64,000 nt of DNA. Source: Pyropia yezoensis (Eukaryota > Rhodophyta > Bangiophyceae > Bangiales > Bangiaceae). The notes under the pieces are model-generated. The model did no database searches, had not been told where the DNA came from, and saw only the letters and a program-made list of their open reading frames with translations. Numbering within the stretch: the stretch's first letter is position 1; each line of letters starts with the position of its first letter. Shown here piece by piece: positions 53,081 to 63,445 of the stretch. A program made the translations under genes and the position numbers. The stretch spans positions 33,024,283 through 33,088,282 of the forward strand of contig CM020619.1 in NCBI GenBank assembly GCA_009829735.1. Reading direction: 5' to 3'.

Positions 53081-55231
53081 ATGAAGCGGCCGCCGCCGCC
53101 CGCCTGGGGCGGCCCGCCCGCGCGGTCCACCCCCGACCCGCCGTCGACGCTGGGGCTCGTCTACCCCGGTGCGGCCGGCGACGGCGCAGGCGCCACTGGC
53201 GGGGAGGTCATGGGGGGGGGCGTCATGGGCGGCTATGCCGACGGCCCCGCCCCCGGCGGGCCGCTCTTTCCCGCGCCGCCTGACCCAGCATCGGCAGACG
53301 CCGCGGAGGCGGCGGCGGCGGCGGCGGCGGCGGCAGTGGCGGTACCCTTCCTGTCTGCCAAGCCACTGCCCAATGGCGGTGGTGGCGGCGCTGGCGGCTA
53401 CGACCTGCCCGGCATGGGTCCAGGCGGGGAACCACTGGGGGGGGGGGTGGCCTACGGGGGTGCCCCCCCGCGGCCGCCACCTCCGCCACCTCCCCCACCT
53501 GTGCCGATGGATGTCGGCCCGACGGTCGGCAGCGGCGGTGGCGGGGGGGGGGGTGGGTACCCGTCTGGGGAAGGTGGCGGCAGCTACGGCGGCTCCTACA
53601 TGTACCCGCCCTACTCCCAGCCGCTGCCACCGCCACCGCCGCCGCCGTCACCGCCGCCGCCGCCGCTCATGTACGAGCCAATGCAGCCGCCGCCACCTCA
53701 GCAGCAGCAACAGCCGCTGCTGCCGCAACGGTCGCCACCGCCGCCGCCGCTGTCACAGCAGCAGCACCAGCAGATGCAGCAACAGCAACAGCAGCAACAG
53801 CAGCAGCAGCAACAGCAGCAGCAACAGCAGCAGCCGTTCCCCACATATGCTAGTAACCCGTACGAAGCCGGCGGCGGTGGTACCAGCGGGGGCGAAAACG
53901 GACATGGTGTTCAGGGCGGCGTCGGGGGTGGCATCGGCGGCGGTGACCGCGGGGTGCTGTCGCGGGGCGGCGGCCAGGTCGCCGGTAATGCAGCGCCGCC
54001 GCTTGGCTACGCCACCGCCTCGGCGGCAACGACACTCGCCGACCTTCACCGGCTGGTCAATGATGGCAGCGGCGGCGGCGGCGGCGGCGTGGATCTGCCC
54101 TTTGGTGGGGAGGGGCGGGCCGCAGGCGGCAGCGGCCGGCCACCGCCCCAACCGGCGGCGGCGACGGGGGTACCTCTGCTGGGCCGGCCGCCACCCAGGG
54201 CGGGCGTCGGCTCGAATGGCGGGGGGGGCTATGGCGGCTCGGCGGCAGCACCGCCCGGCGCGATGCCCTACTATCCCTACCACACGCCGCCCATGTCACC
54301 GGCAGAGGTGGCCGCTGCAGCGGGGGGCGGCCAGGCGGGTGGTGATGGTGGCGGCGACGGCGGAGGTGGCGGTGGCGGCGGCGGTGGCGGCGGCGGAGGC
54401 GGCGGCGGCCATGCCGACATGGGCATTGGCCCACCTGCGGTCGGGGCCGCGACGCCTGGGCGGGGGGGCGGCGGCGGCGGGGGCGGGTACCTCCCCCACC
54501 GGGCGGGGTGGGACCCTCCACCGGCGGCAGCGCCGGCTGCCCACCGGTATCCCGCGGCCAACGCCGGGGGCCACCGCCCAAACGACGGGGGCCACCGCCC
54601 AAACGACGGGGGCCACCCGCCCCCTCCCTTCCACCCCGTGGCGGCAGCGGCGCTCCCCCCCGCCCCCCCGCTGCCGCCGCGCCACGCGGCGGTGCCGCCG
54701 GCGCCACCGCCTCCTCCGGCCGTGCCGCCCAGGCCAGTCTTGTCCTTCCTCCCCAACCCGGCGGTCTCTCCCCCCCCCCACTCTTCTGGTGGCGGCGGCA
54801 GTGGCGGCAGCGGCGGCGGCGGTGGGGGTGCTGGCGTCGGCGGCGGGGGTGGGGGTGGCGGCAGTGGCGGCGGGGGTGGTCACGGGGGTGGCGGCCGTGG
54901 CGGCCGCGGCGGCACCCCCCCCATGGACACGGCCTATCGCATTGGCCGGTACACGCTGGCCGAGCGGCAGGTGCGGCTGGATCGATATCGGGACAAGCGG
55001 CAGCGGCGGAGCTACACCCGACGGGTGACGTACAGCTGCCGCAAGGAGATTGCGGAGAAGCGGACGCGCGTGCACGGCCGCTTTGTGAAGCGGGAGGAGG
55101 GGGGGGGGAGCGGCGGCGGCGGCGGCGGCGGCGGCGCTGGGGGCGGGGGCGGTGGCGCACAGGCAGCAGAAGAGGAGGAGGAGGAGGATGGGGAGGAGGA
55201 AGGGGAGGAGGAGGGGGGGGGGAGCTGGTGA
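53081..55231 (+). CDS. CCT-domain (CONSTANS/TOC1-type) transcriptional regulator
   Basis: 716 residues, no intron. The C-terminal CCT domain (about 627-670) is complete: RQVRLDRYRDKRQRRSYTRR, then YSCRKEIAEKRTRVHGRFVK. This basic module gives nuclear localisation and DNA or NF-Y interaction in plant CONSTANS-like, pseudo-response-regulator and related proteins, which act in photoperiod, clock or stress transcription. No B-box, response-regulator receiver or GATA/TIFY domain is visible. The N-terminal 600 residues are disordered: Gly and Pro runs, a PPPPPP-MDVG segment, and a long Gln run encoded by CAG/CAA (53755-53833) typical of activation regions. After the CCT there is a Gly linker and an acidic tail. 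A ten-base G run (55213-55222) in the last codons could move the frame by -1 into a further about 120 codons (to 55596), so the C-terminus is uncertain. Confidence 0.9.
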   Translation: MKRPPPPAWGGPPARSTPDPPSTLGLVYPGAAGDGAGATGGEVMGGGVMGGYADGPAPGGPLFPAPPDPASADAAEAAAAAAAAAVAVPFLSAKPLPNGGGGGAGGYDLPGMGPGGEPLGGGVAYGGAPPRPPPPPPPPPVPMDVGPTVGSGGGGGGGGYPSGEGGGSYGGSYMYPPYSQPLPPPPPPPSPPPPPLMYEPMQPPPPQQQQQPLLPQRSPPPPPLSQQQHQQMQQQQQQQQQQQQQQQQQQQPFPTYASNPYEAGGGGTSGGENGHGVQGGVGGGIGGGDRGVLSRGGGQVAGNAAPPLGYATASAATTLADLHRLVNDGSGGGGGGVDLPFGGEGRAAGGSGRPPPQPAAATGVPLLGRPPPRAGVGSNGGGGYGGSAAAPPGAMPYYPYHTPPMSPAEVAAAAGGGQAGGDGGGDGGGGGGGGGGGGGGGGGHADMGIGPPAVGAATPGRGGGGGGGGYLPHRAGWDPPPAAAPAAHRYPAANAGGHRPNDGGHRPNDGGHPPPPFHPVAAAALPPAPPLPPRHAAVPPAPPPPPAVPPRPVLSFLPNPAVSPPPHSSGGGGSGGSGGGGGGAGVGGGGGGGGSGGGGGHGGGGRGGRGGTPPMDTAYRIGRYTLAERQVRLDRYRDKRQRRSYTRRVTYSCRKEIAEKRTRVHGRFVKREEGGGSGGGGGGGGAGGGGGGAQAAEEEEEEDGEEEGEEEGGGSW
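53755..53833. repeat. (CAG/CAA)n tract encoding poly-Gln
   Basis: Mixed CAG and CAA codons give a nearly pure Gln run with a His and a Met in the CCT-domain protein. The CAG/CAA mix suggests that the Gln run is maintained at the protein level and is not only a slippage product. Confidence 0.9.
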
Positions 55232-57031
55232 AGATGAGCGCGGTTAGCGGCAGGGCAGCGGGGCGCACATCGCCTGCCGGCGGCAACGGCAGTGGCGGCG
55301 GCGACAGCCACCGGGATCGGGCGGGGTCGAGCGGCGGGGAGTCTGACGGCGGCGCGGCGGGGCCCCCCGCGGGGGTCACGCCCAACGGCCACGGTGGAAA
55401 CGGGAGCGCCGGTGGCAGCGGCGGCGGCGGCAGCGGTGTTCCGCCCCCCCGCCACCCGACCGACGCGGGCGGTAGGGCGGGCGTGGGCGGGGTGGGCGGG
55501 GTGGCAGACGCCATGACGGCGGTAGGCGGCGTGGACGCGCTGCTTGGCCACCCCACGGGGGGAGAGGGCGGGCGGGAGGGTGCGGAGCTCCCGTAGCTTG
55601 CGCCGCCGTTCCTTCCCCACCGCATCTGCCCCCTCTCGGAGAAAGGGGGCTGGGGGGCACGATGGGGACGGGGGGGGCGACCGCCGCGCCACCTGCGCGC
55701 CCCATCGTCGGACGGCGGGCGGCCGCAGCGGTGGTGGCCGCCCATAGCGTGGCGGCGTGGCGGCGGGCGGCCGCCATGGAGTGGCGGGCGGGGCGGGGGA
55801 TGACGAATGAGGGCGGGAAGGAAAGGAGGTTCGGGAGCGGGCGGGGGGAGGGGGGGAGTGGCGGGAGGCACAGGGAGGCGGCAACGACACAACCATAAAC
55901 CATACCAACAGAGCGGGGATTGTCCCGCGGCGCCGCGTGCGCGTGTACCATACACACATTCCCCATTCCTCTCCGGCGCTGCGCCTGGCGTGGCATGTCG
56001 ACCTTGACCGCCCCCGCGGGGCGGCCAGCGACTTGCCGCGCGGGAGAGGACACTGGTCAAGGCAGGGGCTCCCTGCAGCTGGCAGACGCAGCCGGCTGCC
56101 AGCCAGTCCCCCGCCCCGACACTCAGCCGCCAGCAACGCCGCCCCCCCTGCCCACAGACTCGCACCCGTAGGGCCGCACCCTTCCCCCCTCCCTGTCGCC
56201 GCCCTGTAGCTGTAGACACATACGTCCTGCTTCCCCCTCCCTTCTTCCCCAGCAGGGTCCAGGGGGCAGAGAGCAGACGTCCGCGTCGGTGTGCGATCGC
56301 TGTTGCCGACGAAGCCCCGCCGAGCAACGTGGCACTCACAGCTCGTGTTCCGGCTTCGGCGGGTTGCAGTGAGTAAGTCGCTCCCAATTGGTTGGGTGTA
56401 CTTGAGCGGTTCAGAGTTGGCCGTCGCCGGTGGCCAGGCCGGCCCCCGCAGGAGCAGCGTGCCTGGAGGGCCCCCCCCCCACCCCACCACACCCCTCCCA
56501 CGTCCGCCGGCGACCCGCTCGTCGTGGCGGTTGGCTCTCGCACCGCCTGCTGCTGGCGAGGCGACCGTCCCCCACCCCCACCACCGCTTCCCCGGTCCGC
56601 TCCCTTCGCTCCTGGCGGCGGGTGCGGCCGTCTTCCCCGCTCGCCCTGCTTCCCCCCCGCCCCCCTCCCGGCTCGGGTCGCCCGGCGTGCTCCTCGCGGG
56701 CGCGCAGCAGCAGCGCCCCCTGCCCCCGCTGACTTCCCCCGTCTGCCCTTTGGCTCGCCGTCGTGGCCGCGCGGTGCCGGGCGCCCCCCCCGACGGCGCG
56801 GCGGCCGTCCCTGCCCGGCTGCCGGGGATTCTCCTCCCCACGCCGGGTGTGTCCCCCGTGTCCCCTTCGCTGGGGGGTGGCGGGGGGCGGGGGTGGGCGA
56901 CGCTGCCGCCGGCCGTGTTTGTGGGGGGGGGCCCCTTCTTCCACGCCCCATTGCATCCGTCCTGTCCTTCCCCCTCCCCCCCCCCCCGTCCCCCGACCGC
57001 CCCCCCCCCCACTTTTCCTTCCCTCGTCACG
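55232..57031. other. Intergenic/5' flank, perhaps a frame-shifted tail of the CCT gene
   Basis: To 55596 a plus-strand frame (MSAVSGRAAGRTSPAG and on) stays open with Gly/Ser/Asp-rich composition like the CCT gene and may be its C-terminus if the G run before it is one base short. The rest is the CT- and C-rich 5' flank of the DUF4203 gene, without recognisable coding sequence. Confidence 0.45.
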
Positions 57032-58441
57032 ATGTGGTCCTCTGACGTGATTGGGAACGCCGCCAACGCCACCACCGCCGTTGGCGCGGAGCTGGCCAGC
57101 CTCCGCGAATCGCACGCGCCCGCCCTGCTCGGGTGGCTCCTTCTCGGGGGCGTTGTCATTGCCTTTACGGGCCACTCGCTGCTGACGCCGCTGGTCTTTC
57201 TCGTCGGCGCCTCCCCGGCGGTTGCGTTTGCGTTCTACGTGGCGGGCGCGCTGGAGCTGGACAGCCTCGCCGACGGGCAGGCGGCGCTGCTGTTTGTGGC
57301 CACCGTCATTGGGATTGCGTCTGGGCTGCTGGCGTGCCGCCTGCTCCTCCCCGTCGCGGCCTTTGCCCTGGCCGCCACGCTCGGCGGCGTTGCCGCGGCG
57401 CTCCTCCAGTCCGTCCTGCTCTACCGGCTGCTGCCGTCGCGGCCAGAGCTCCTCTTTTCCGTCGGCGCCGCGTTCCTCGCGTTGGCATTTGGGGCGCTCA
57501 GCCTGCGCGTCCCCGACGCGATGGTCATGGCGTCCACGGCGGGGATTGGGAGCTACGTTTCCGTGTCGGCGGTGGGGGTGCTGGCGGGGGATTGGCCGGC
57601 CGAGCTGTCGCCCCTGTCGAGCAGCGCTGCCGCCCGGGAGCTGCCGCCGGTCGTTCGCCTCGGCTACGCCGCGGCCACCCTCACCCTCACCGCCCTGGGC
57701 ACCTTTACCCAGGCGCGGGTGCGGCGGGCGTGGGTGACCCACCACCACGGTGGGGAGGGGCGAAGGGGGGGGGGCGTCCACGATGACCTTGATCCGGAGC
57801 GCAGCGGCCACGGCAGCCGCGGCGGCGGCGGCGGTGATCGGGACGACCGCGGGGACCGTGGCGACCGCGGTGGTGGCGTCGGCGGCGGCGACCGCGTCGG
57901 CGGTGGCGCCTATAGCCGGCGGCTGCTGCCGTCACCACCGTCGCGCTCCCGCGACGGCGTCGACGGCTATGATGACGACGACTGGGAGGCCCCCGCTCGG
58001 TCCTCGCGGGGGACGTCCCGGAAACCCCCACGGCGGCACCGTGGTGACCGGCGTGAAAGCGCTGGAGGGGCAGGTGGGGGTGGAGGCGGCGGCGGCGGCG
58101 GTGACGGCACCGCGGTTGGCTCTCGCCCCCACCGGGGGGCTTCCTTCCCCAGCCACGGCTATGGGAGCACTGGCAGCGCCGCGTCTGACGATGACGAGAC
58201 CCGCTCCCTGGTGGATGGTGGCGGTGGCCGCTATGGTGGCCGCCGTGGCCGTCGCGGCGGCGGCGGCGGCGCCGCCGACGACAGTGACATTGAGTCGGGG
58301 CGGGCGCCGTCCGTGGAGGGCCGTCGCGCCGTGGGCGGCGGCGGCGACGACGCGTACGACACGTTTGCCAAGGCTGCCCATGGCCTGGCCGCGGCGCCTC
58401 TTAAGCCGTTTGACGGCCCGGGGGAGGATGCCGGCAAGTGA
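57032..58441 (+). CDS. TMEM198/DUF4203-like seven-helix membrane protein
   Basis: 469 residues, single exon. The N-terminal half (about 25-240) has around seven hydrophobic segments: ALLGWLLLGGVVIAFTGHSL, PLVFLVGASPAVAFAFYV, AALLFVATVIGIASGLLAC, LPVAAFALAATLGGVAAALL, ELLFSVGAAFLALAFGALSL, MVMASTAGIGSYVSVSAVGV and a last one ending TFTQARVRR. Small Gly/Ala residues fill the helices and an early sequon NATT fits an outside N-terminus. This arrangement matches the TM7S3/TMEM198-like (DUF4203) family, whose founding member is a WNT-signalling scaffold in vertebrates; the function in algae is unknown. The C-terminal 220 residues are a disordered cytosolic tail with Arg/Gly/Asp runs (DRDDRGDRGDRG) and an acidic SDDDETRS. 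The ATG has CACGATG context and is the first Met before the first helix. Confidence 0.75.
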   Translation: MWSSDVIGNAANATTAVGAELASLRESHAPALLGWLLLGGVVIAFTGHSLLTPLVFLVGASPAVAFAFYVAGALELDSLADGQAALLFVATVIGIASGLLACRLLLPVAAFALAATLGGVAAALLQSVLLYRLLPSRPELLFSVGAAFLALAFGALSLRVPDAMVMASTAGIGSYVSVSAVGVLAGDWPAELSPLSSSAAARELPPVVRLGYAAATLTLTALGTFTQARVRRAWVTHHHGGEGRRGGGVHDDLDPERSGHGSRGGGGGDRDDRGDRGDRGGGVGGGDRVGGGAYSRRLLPSPPSRSRDGVDGYDDDDWEAPARSSRGTSRKPPRRHRGDRRESAGGAGGGGGGGGGGDGTAVGSRPHRGASFPSHGYGSTGSAASDDDETRSLVDGGGGRYGGRRGRRGGGGGAADDSDIESGRAPSVEGRRAVGGGGDDAYDTFAKAAHGLAAAPLKPFDGPGEDAGK

Positions 58442-59173
58442 GGGGCGGCGCGGGGGGCTCGTGAGAAGCGGGGCGAGGCAGGGGGGGAGATGGGGGAAAG
58501 GGGGGGGGGGGGGGGGAAGGGGCGCGAGGGTGGGAAAAGGGGGCGGGGGGTGGACGTTGAGGAGGAGGACGGGGCGGCAGAGGAAGCTGCGCGACTGACG
58601 AGGAGGACGAGGCGGGTCAAACGGCGGGGGGGCGCGAAGGGGGTGCTCAAGGGGCGGTCCGGCCTGCAGGTCGCCTGCCGGCCCCCGTCTCCACGCGCCG
58701 TATTTCCCCCCCGTGTAAACTATAACACGCAACAGACCGGCACGCTTTGGGGTACTGGGGCACATCGGGGGACCGGGGAGGGAAACGTACACCTCGCCGA
58801 CGCCCTCCGCCGTCCATGACGACGCCGCAGTCCACGTTGGAGCCAACACCGCCACATGCGACATTGCGTGGGCAGCAACGCAGCGGCGCGGCGGCGGGGG
58901 CGGCCACCAGCTGGCGCCGCTGCCACCATCCCAGACGGGAGAGCACTGGGGCGTCGCTGCAGCGAGCAACCGGCGGCGGCGGTGGCGGTGGCTTTGCGGA
59001 CGCGGCGGTGAGCGACCAGCGGCAACAATGGCCCGGCGGGCGCCGCGGCACGACACCCAGACCACGCCTCCGGCGGCACACACGCAGGCACACTATTTAT
59101 CATCGACAGACGTCACCAACAGCAAACAAAGAGGGGGCGTACAGCCCCGCACCGCCGCCCACATGCCCAGAGC
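58442..59173. other. Convergent intergenic region
   Basis: 3' flanks of the DUF4203 gene (+) and the SNF2 gene (-). G-rich to about 58660, then mixed composition. No supported open frame. Confidence 0.6.
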
Positions 59174-62100
59174 TCACTTCATCCCTAGCAGCGTCCGCCA
59201 CTCCTCCACTCGGGTAACCGACTCTGGCACAACCTCCTCGCGGTCGTCGTCGTCGACCGACGTGTCGCTGTCACTGTCCGACTCGTCATCGTCCGAGTCG
59301 TCCGAGTCGCTGTGCTCCTTGTCGCCCTGCTCCTCCTCGTCGCCGCCATTGGCAGAGCCCCCACTCGCACCGCCGCGCACGCGGCGCCACGACGCCTGCA
59401 TCCGCCGGTCCATCGCCCGGAGGGCAGCACGGTTCGCTTTGGAGGCGGCACGGAGCTCCTTTCGCCGCTCCCGCCTCTGGGTTCGGCGGAGCACCCGGCG
59501 CTCTTCGCGTACCTCCTCGGCTGACTTGACATCCCCGCCTGACGTGAGGGCCTCCCCCTTGAGCCGCCGGAGGTCCACGCACCGCTCATCCACCGTCGAC
59601 GACGTCACGTACGTGTGGGTATGCACGGGCCTTGTCTGACCCAACCGGTGAACGCGTCCAACAGCCTGGTCCTCGGTTGCTCGGTTCAGCCCAGGCTCAA
59701 GCAGACAGACATGGTTGGCAGACGTCAGCGTCAGGCCGACGGCGCCAGTCCGACGGGCCAGCACCAGGCCCAGCACCTCAGGGTCGGTGTTGAAGCGGTC
59801 AATCACCTTGCCGCGGGCAGGGCCAGTCATGTGACCCGCTAGGGAGACGGCCAGGAGACCAGCCTTACTCAGCGTATCCGTGATCATAGGCACGAGCGAC
59901 CCAAACTCAGTGAAGACCACCCACTTTGCGATGGGGTCGTCGTCACGGATGAGCTTCATGTCGGCAATCATCCGCTCCAGCTTGGCAGACGTCTTGGACT
60001 TGGTGCGCTTCAAGGCTGCCCGGAGGCGCGTCGCTTCGGCGTTGGTGACCGTGCCCCCCGCTGAGGAGCCAGACTTCTTCTTCTTCGTGTCCTTGGTATC
60101 AGGTTCCCGCCAGCTGTTGTCCTCGGGGTCGCCATTGAGCACGGCCATCACGTGCTCGTCTGAGGCAGCGCCTCCCGCCGCCATCCGCAGTGGCAATAAA
60201 TTCTGGGTCAGCTGAAAGATGTGGCGGCGACACACTTTGTCCGTAACGGTCAGCGCCTCGGAGGCATTGCGATAGTGCTTCTCCAGAGCGCTGTAGACAA
60301 GCCTTTCATCAGGCGGGAGGGTCACAGGCACAATCTTGCTGTGCCGGGCGGGGAGGGCCACAAGCGGCTGCCCATCCAGCTTCTGCTCCTTGACGTGGCG
60401 CATCACAAGAGCCTTGAGAAGAATAGACAGGGACGGCAGGACGTAGTGCGGCAGCATCGAGCCACTGCTCATATGTCGCCGGTTCATCGCCATGTAGCCC
60501 CCAACCAGGGCCTGGTTGCTCAGGTACGGCCGAGCAAAGAGTCCCTCCCACACCGCTGCCTTCCCAAACGGCACCACGCGAAGGAACTCAAGTTGAGGCT
60601 GAAGGTCCGCCAGCCGCTGGTTCATTGGCGTTCCAGATATGCTCCAACGCCGCGTCGACGGCACAGCCATGAGGAAGCGGAACGTCGCAGAGGAGCGGCC
60701 ACCTCGAATGTACTGAGCCTCGTCGAGCACAAGTCTGAACCAATTCACAGATATCAGCGGCGAGGATGACGCGCCCTCCTTCGACGAAGCGACAATGCCG
60801 TAAGTGGTCAGCACAATGTCGTATTCTGCAAGACGCTTGGGATCCCGCGAACGGCCCGGCCCGTACCACCGCAGAACCTTCAGTGGATCCACCCCCGGAC
60901 GCATGGTCGTGCGCCGGTCCAATTCCACCTCCCACTGCCGAAGAAGCGACACAGGGCACACGATCAGGGTGCCGCGGGAGGTGACCGGGTTCGACACTGT
61001 CCCCGCGCCTGCGATGGGCAGCGCTCGCGACACAGGCAGCGAGTTGGTAACGAGTGCCATCAGCTCCACAGTCTTCCCGAGGCCCATCTCCTCAGCCAGA
61101 ATTCCACCGACAGTCGCCGGCGGCCGATCGCTGCTGACATGGCCAGTCCAAGGAGAGTAGTAAAAGGGCACAACCGGGCCAGCAGCGGCTGGTCCGGAGG
61201 CTGCCGCCCCGTCACCCAACGGCTTGATCATGTGAAGCTGTACCCAGAATGGGTCCGATATGGACCGCTGCGCCTCCCGCGACTCCATCCACGACAGCGT
61301 CTGCAGCTGGTATGACCGCATAGAGACATTGACGTCAGGCGGTTGTGCGGCTGCCGTTCGCCCAGTGTCCACGCAAAACAGGGGCGACCTGAGGAGGTTG
61401 GGTACCCGCATCATGCTACTCTCCCCCCAGGCAACGTCGAATTCTTGGCGAAACCGCTCAGTGTCCACCGTTATCCGTGACGGCTGGTCCACCCGTACGC
61501 AGGTGGACCACGGGGCGACGCTACCGGTGACAGACACAGCCTCGGAGCGGCTGTACACGCGTACCCCAGCCGGCAATCCGTCCATGTTGCTCGCCTCAAC
61601 GGCCTCCTCATCAATGACGCGCTTGGCACGAGCAGCCTCCGACGCCTCGCGCGCGGCCTTGGCCTGGGCCAGCGTCGCCGCCGACGCCTCGCGCTGCTTC
61701 TTGTGCTTCTCGCGCTGCGCCTCGCGGGCCTTGAACTGAGCCAACCGACCGCGCGCTAACGCCTTGGCGTGGCGTGCCTCCCGGCGGGCAGCCGAGGCCG
61801 CAGCCTTCTCCTCTACGCGCTTGCGGGCGGCAGGGGTCAAGGGCGGTACCGCCACGCCATTCTCAGAGACAGTCGTCCCGGCGGGGGCCCCCGGGCCAGA
61901 CGTCGACGGTCCCGGACCAGACGCTGCGCTCCCCGCAGCAGCCGAGGGTTCCGGCGCCGGCGTCGGGTCGTAAAGGGTGAGCGCATTAAGCAGGTCAGCC
62001 ATCTGGAGCGCCGTTCGCACAGGCATGGACGTTGGATCCGAATCCTCCTCTGCTTCCTCCGACGTTTTCAGCGAGGCGTCGCCGCCGAGCGCGGCGGGCA

Positions 62101-63445
62101 ACAAAAACACCTTGGCCCGCAAGCGACAGCAATTCTCCTTGGTGAGCCGCTTCGTCTTGCGAAAGTGCGAGAGGCACTTCTCCCGTCGCTTGTGCAGCTT
62201 CGTATCCAGGTGTCTGGACGCCGACAAATCACACGTGCGCGATATGTCGAGCAGCCGGCGCGGGTTGGGCGGCGCGCTCGGCGCATGGGTTGGGCCCTCC
62301 CACTCCACGGACACAAGCCCCCTGCCCACCAGGGAGGAGAGGGCCTCCCAAGGTTCGCTCACCCGGTGGCTCTTGTCTGACGACCACATGGTGCTGGTCA
62401 TGATGCTCGACAGCACTTGTCGCTCCATGGCAGGCAGGGCAGCATTGGAGGCGGTCTTGACCATCGACATCGTGCCAGGCACCACGTTGCGACCTAGCGA
62501 CACTGTGAAGTGACCACAGGTTGGCATGTAGACGTCCAAATGGCCAATTAGGCCACGTTGCGGGTTGGCCGCCGCAAGCAAAAACTTGCGGCCGAGGGAG
62601 AAGGAGAAGGAACGGCCTTTGGGGGGCATCAGCTTGTCTACCACTGCGTCCAGCTGCTTGGACGACAAGTGGTTTGAAAACAAGCCCATGCCGCTTAAGG
62701 GCGGCGCGCCTTCTTCCTCGTCGTCTCCTGCCGCAAAAAGCGGCAAAAACGAGCTCGGTGGCTTGGGAACCACAGACGAGCCACCCACGACCGGGCCCGC
62801 GGAGGAGGACGACGGCATGTACATGCTTGGCACAATCTGCAAGGCCATTCCACGCTTCTTGCGCGACCGCACACCCCGCCAGTCCGGGTTGTCATACGCC
62901 ATGCAGTGTACCGACCACGCCGTACACCCAGACGCCTCCGTGTCGCAGGCAAAGCAGAAACACTTGGCGCACACCCTCTTGTTGGCCACCACCGACTCGG
63001 CCGTGACAGCCTTGATGAACGGGTTGGATGGACAGTCCCCGCGTGCGTGGGGATACAGGTGCACGGTGGAGGCCACCATCGCCATGCCGTCGCCAATGTC
63101 CGTACCCGCGCCGGCATCGGCGCCGCTGCGGCCACTGCCGCCGCCGCCGCCGGGTGCATCACCGCCGTCGGTGCCCCCGTCACCTCCACCGCCGCCACCA
63201 CTTCCGTTGCCATTCGCAGAGGCGCCAGCACCAGCGGCGGCCGACGCCGCCCCCCCCCTCCGGGCAGGCGTCACAGCGGGCGACGGCGCCACCACCGAAA
63301 TCTCATCATCGTCATCATCGTCTAGGATCACCACGACGCCGTTGCCCACCGCCCCCCCCCCCGCGGCCGGTGACGCTACATGAGGACGGGGCAGCGAGGG
63401 CTTGACGTCAGCCATGGACCGCCAACCCACGGGGGGAGGAGCCAT
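59174..63445 (-). CDS. SNF2-family ATPase, RAD5/SHPRH-like, with SIM and Cys/His cluster
   Basis: 1423 residues, single exon. DNA translocase of the RAD5/RAD16/SHPRH branch, which acts in DNA damage tolerance or as a SUMO-targeted remodeler. Helicase lobe 1: GGILAEEMGLGKT (Lys791), CPVSLLRQWEVEL, VLTTYGIV, LDEAQYIRGG (motif II) and ISGTPMNQRLADL. Lobe 2: VFTEFGSLVPMI, SLAGHMTGPARGKVIDRFN and LTLTSANHVCLLEPGLNRAT, then AVGRVHRLGQTRPVHTHTYV, closest in wording to SHPRH. No RING finger lies between the lobes, so no ligase activity is predicted. The N-terminus has a probable SUMO-interacting motif VVVILDDDDDDE (37-48) and a cluster CAKCFCFACD plus further Cys/His (138-181) resembling a plant Cys-rich module. 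An Ala/Arg/Lys/Glu coiled coil lies at 540-615. The tail is basic, then acidic. Starts at 63445 and 63415 (MADVKPS) are both possible. Codon use is less GC-biased than in nearby genes. Confidence 0.95.
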   Translation of the reverse strand: MAPPPVGWRSMADVKPSLPRPHVASPAAGGGAVGNGVVVILDDDDDDEISVVAPSPAVTPARRGGAASAAAGAGASANGNGSGGGGGGDGGTDGGDAPGGGGGSGRSGADAGAGTDIGDGMAMVASTVHLYPHARGDCPSNPFIKAVTAESVVANKRVCAKCFCFACDTEASGCTAWSVHCMAYDNPDWRGVRSRKKRGMALQIVPSMYMPSSSSAGPVVGGSSVVPKPPSSFLPLFAAGDDEEEGAPPLSGMGLFSNHLSSKQLDAVVDKLMPPKGRSFSFSLGRKFLLAAANPQRGLIGHLDVYMPTCGHFTVSLGRNVVPGTMSMVKTASNAALPAMERQVLSSIMTSTMWSSDKSHRVSEPWEALSSLVGRGLVSVEWEGPTHAPSAPPNPRRLLDISRTCDLSASRHLDTKLHKRREKCLSHFRKTKRLTKENCCRLRAKVFLLPAALGGDASLKTSEEAEEDSDPTSMPVRTALQMADLLNALTLYDPTPAPEPSAAAGSAASGPGPSTSGPGAPAGTTVSENGVAVPPLTPAARKRVEEKAAASAARREARHAKALARGRLAQFKAREAQREKHKKQREASAATLAQAKAAREASEAARAKRVIDEEAVEASNMDGLPAGVRVYSRSEAVSVTGSVAPWSTCVRVDQPSRITVDTERFRQEFDVAWGESSMMRVPNLLRSPLFCVDTGRTAAAQPPDVNVSMRSYQLQTLSWMESREAQRSISDPFWVQLHMIKPLGDGAAASGPAAAGPVVPFYYSPWTGHVSSDRPPATVGGILAEEMGLGKTVELMALVTNSLPVSRALPIAGAGTVSNPVTSRGTLIVCPVSLLRQWEVELDRRTTMRPGVDPLKVLRWYGPGRSRDPKRLAEYDIVLTTYGIVASSKEGASSSPLISVNWFRLVLDEAQYIRGGRSSATFRFLMAVPSTRRWSISGTPMNQRLADLQPQLEFLRVVPFGKAAVWEGLFARPYLSNQALVGGYMAMNRRHMSSGSMLPHYVLPSLSILLKALVMRHVKEQKLDGQPLVALPARHSKIVPVTLPPDERLVYSALEKHYRNASEALTVTDKVCRRHIFQLTQNLLPLRMAAGGAASDEHVMAVLNGDPEDNSWREPDTKDTKKKKSGSSAGGTVTNAEATRLRAALKRTKSKTSAKLERMIADMKLIRDDDPIAKWVVFTEFGSLVPMITDTLSKAGLLAVSLAGHMTGPARGKVIDRFNTDPEVLGLVLARRTGAVGLTLTSANHVCLLEPGLNRATEDQAVGRVHRLGQTRPVHTHTYVTSSTVDERCVDLRRLKGEALTSGGDVKSAEEVREERRVLRRTQRRERRKELRAASKANRAALRAMDRRMQASWRRVRGGASGGSANGGDEEEQGDKEHSDSDDSDDDESDSDSDTSVDDDDREEVVPESVTRVEEWRTLLGMK

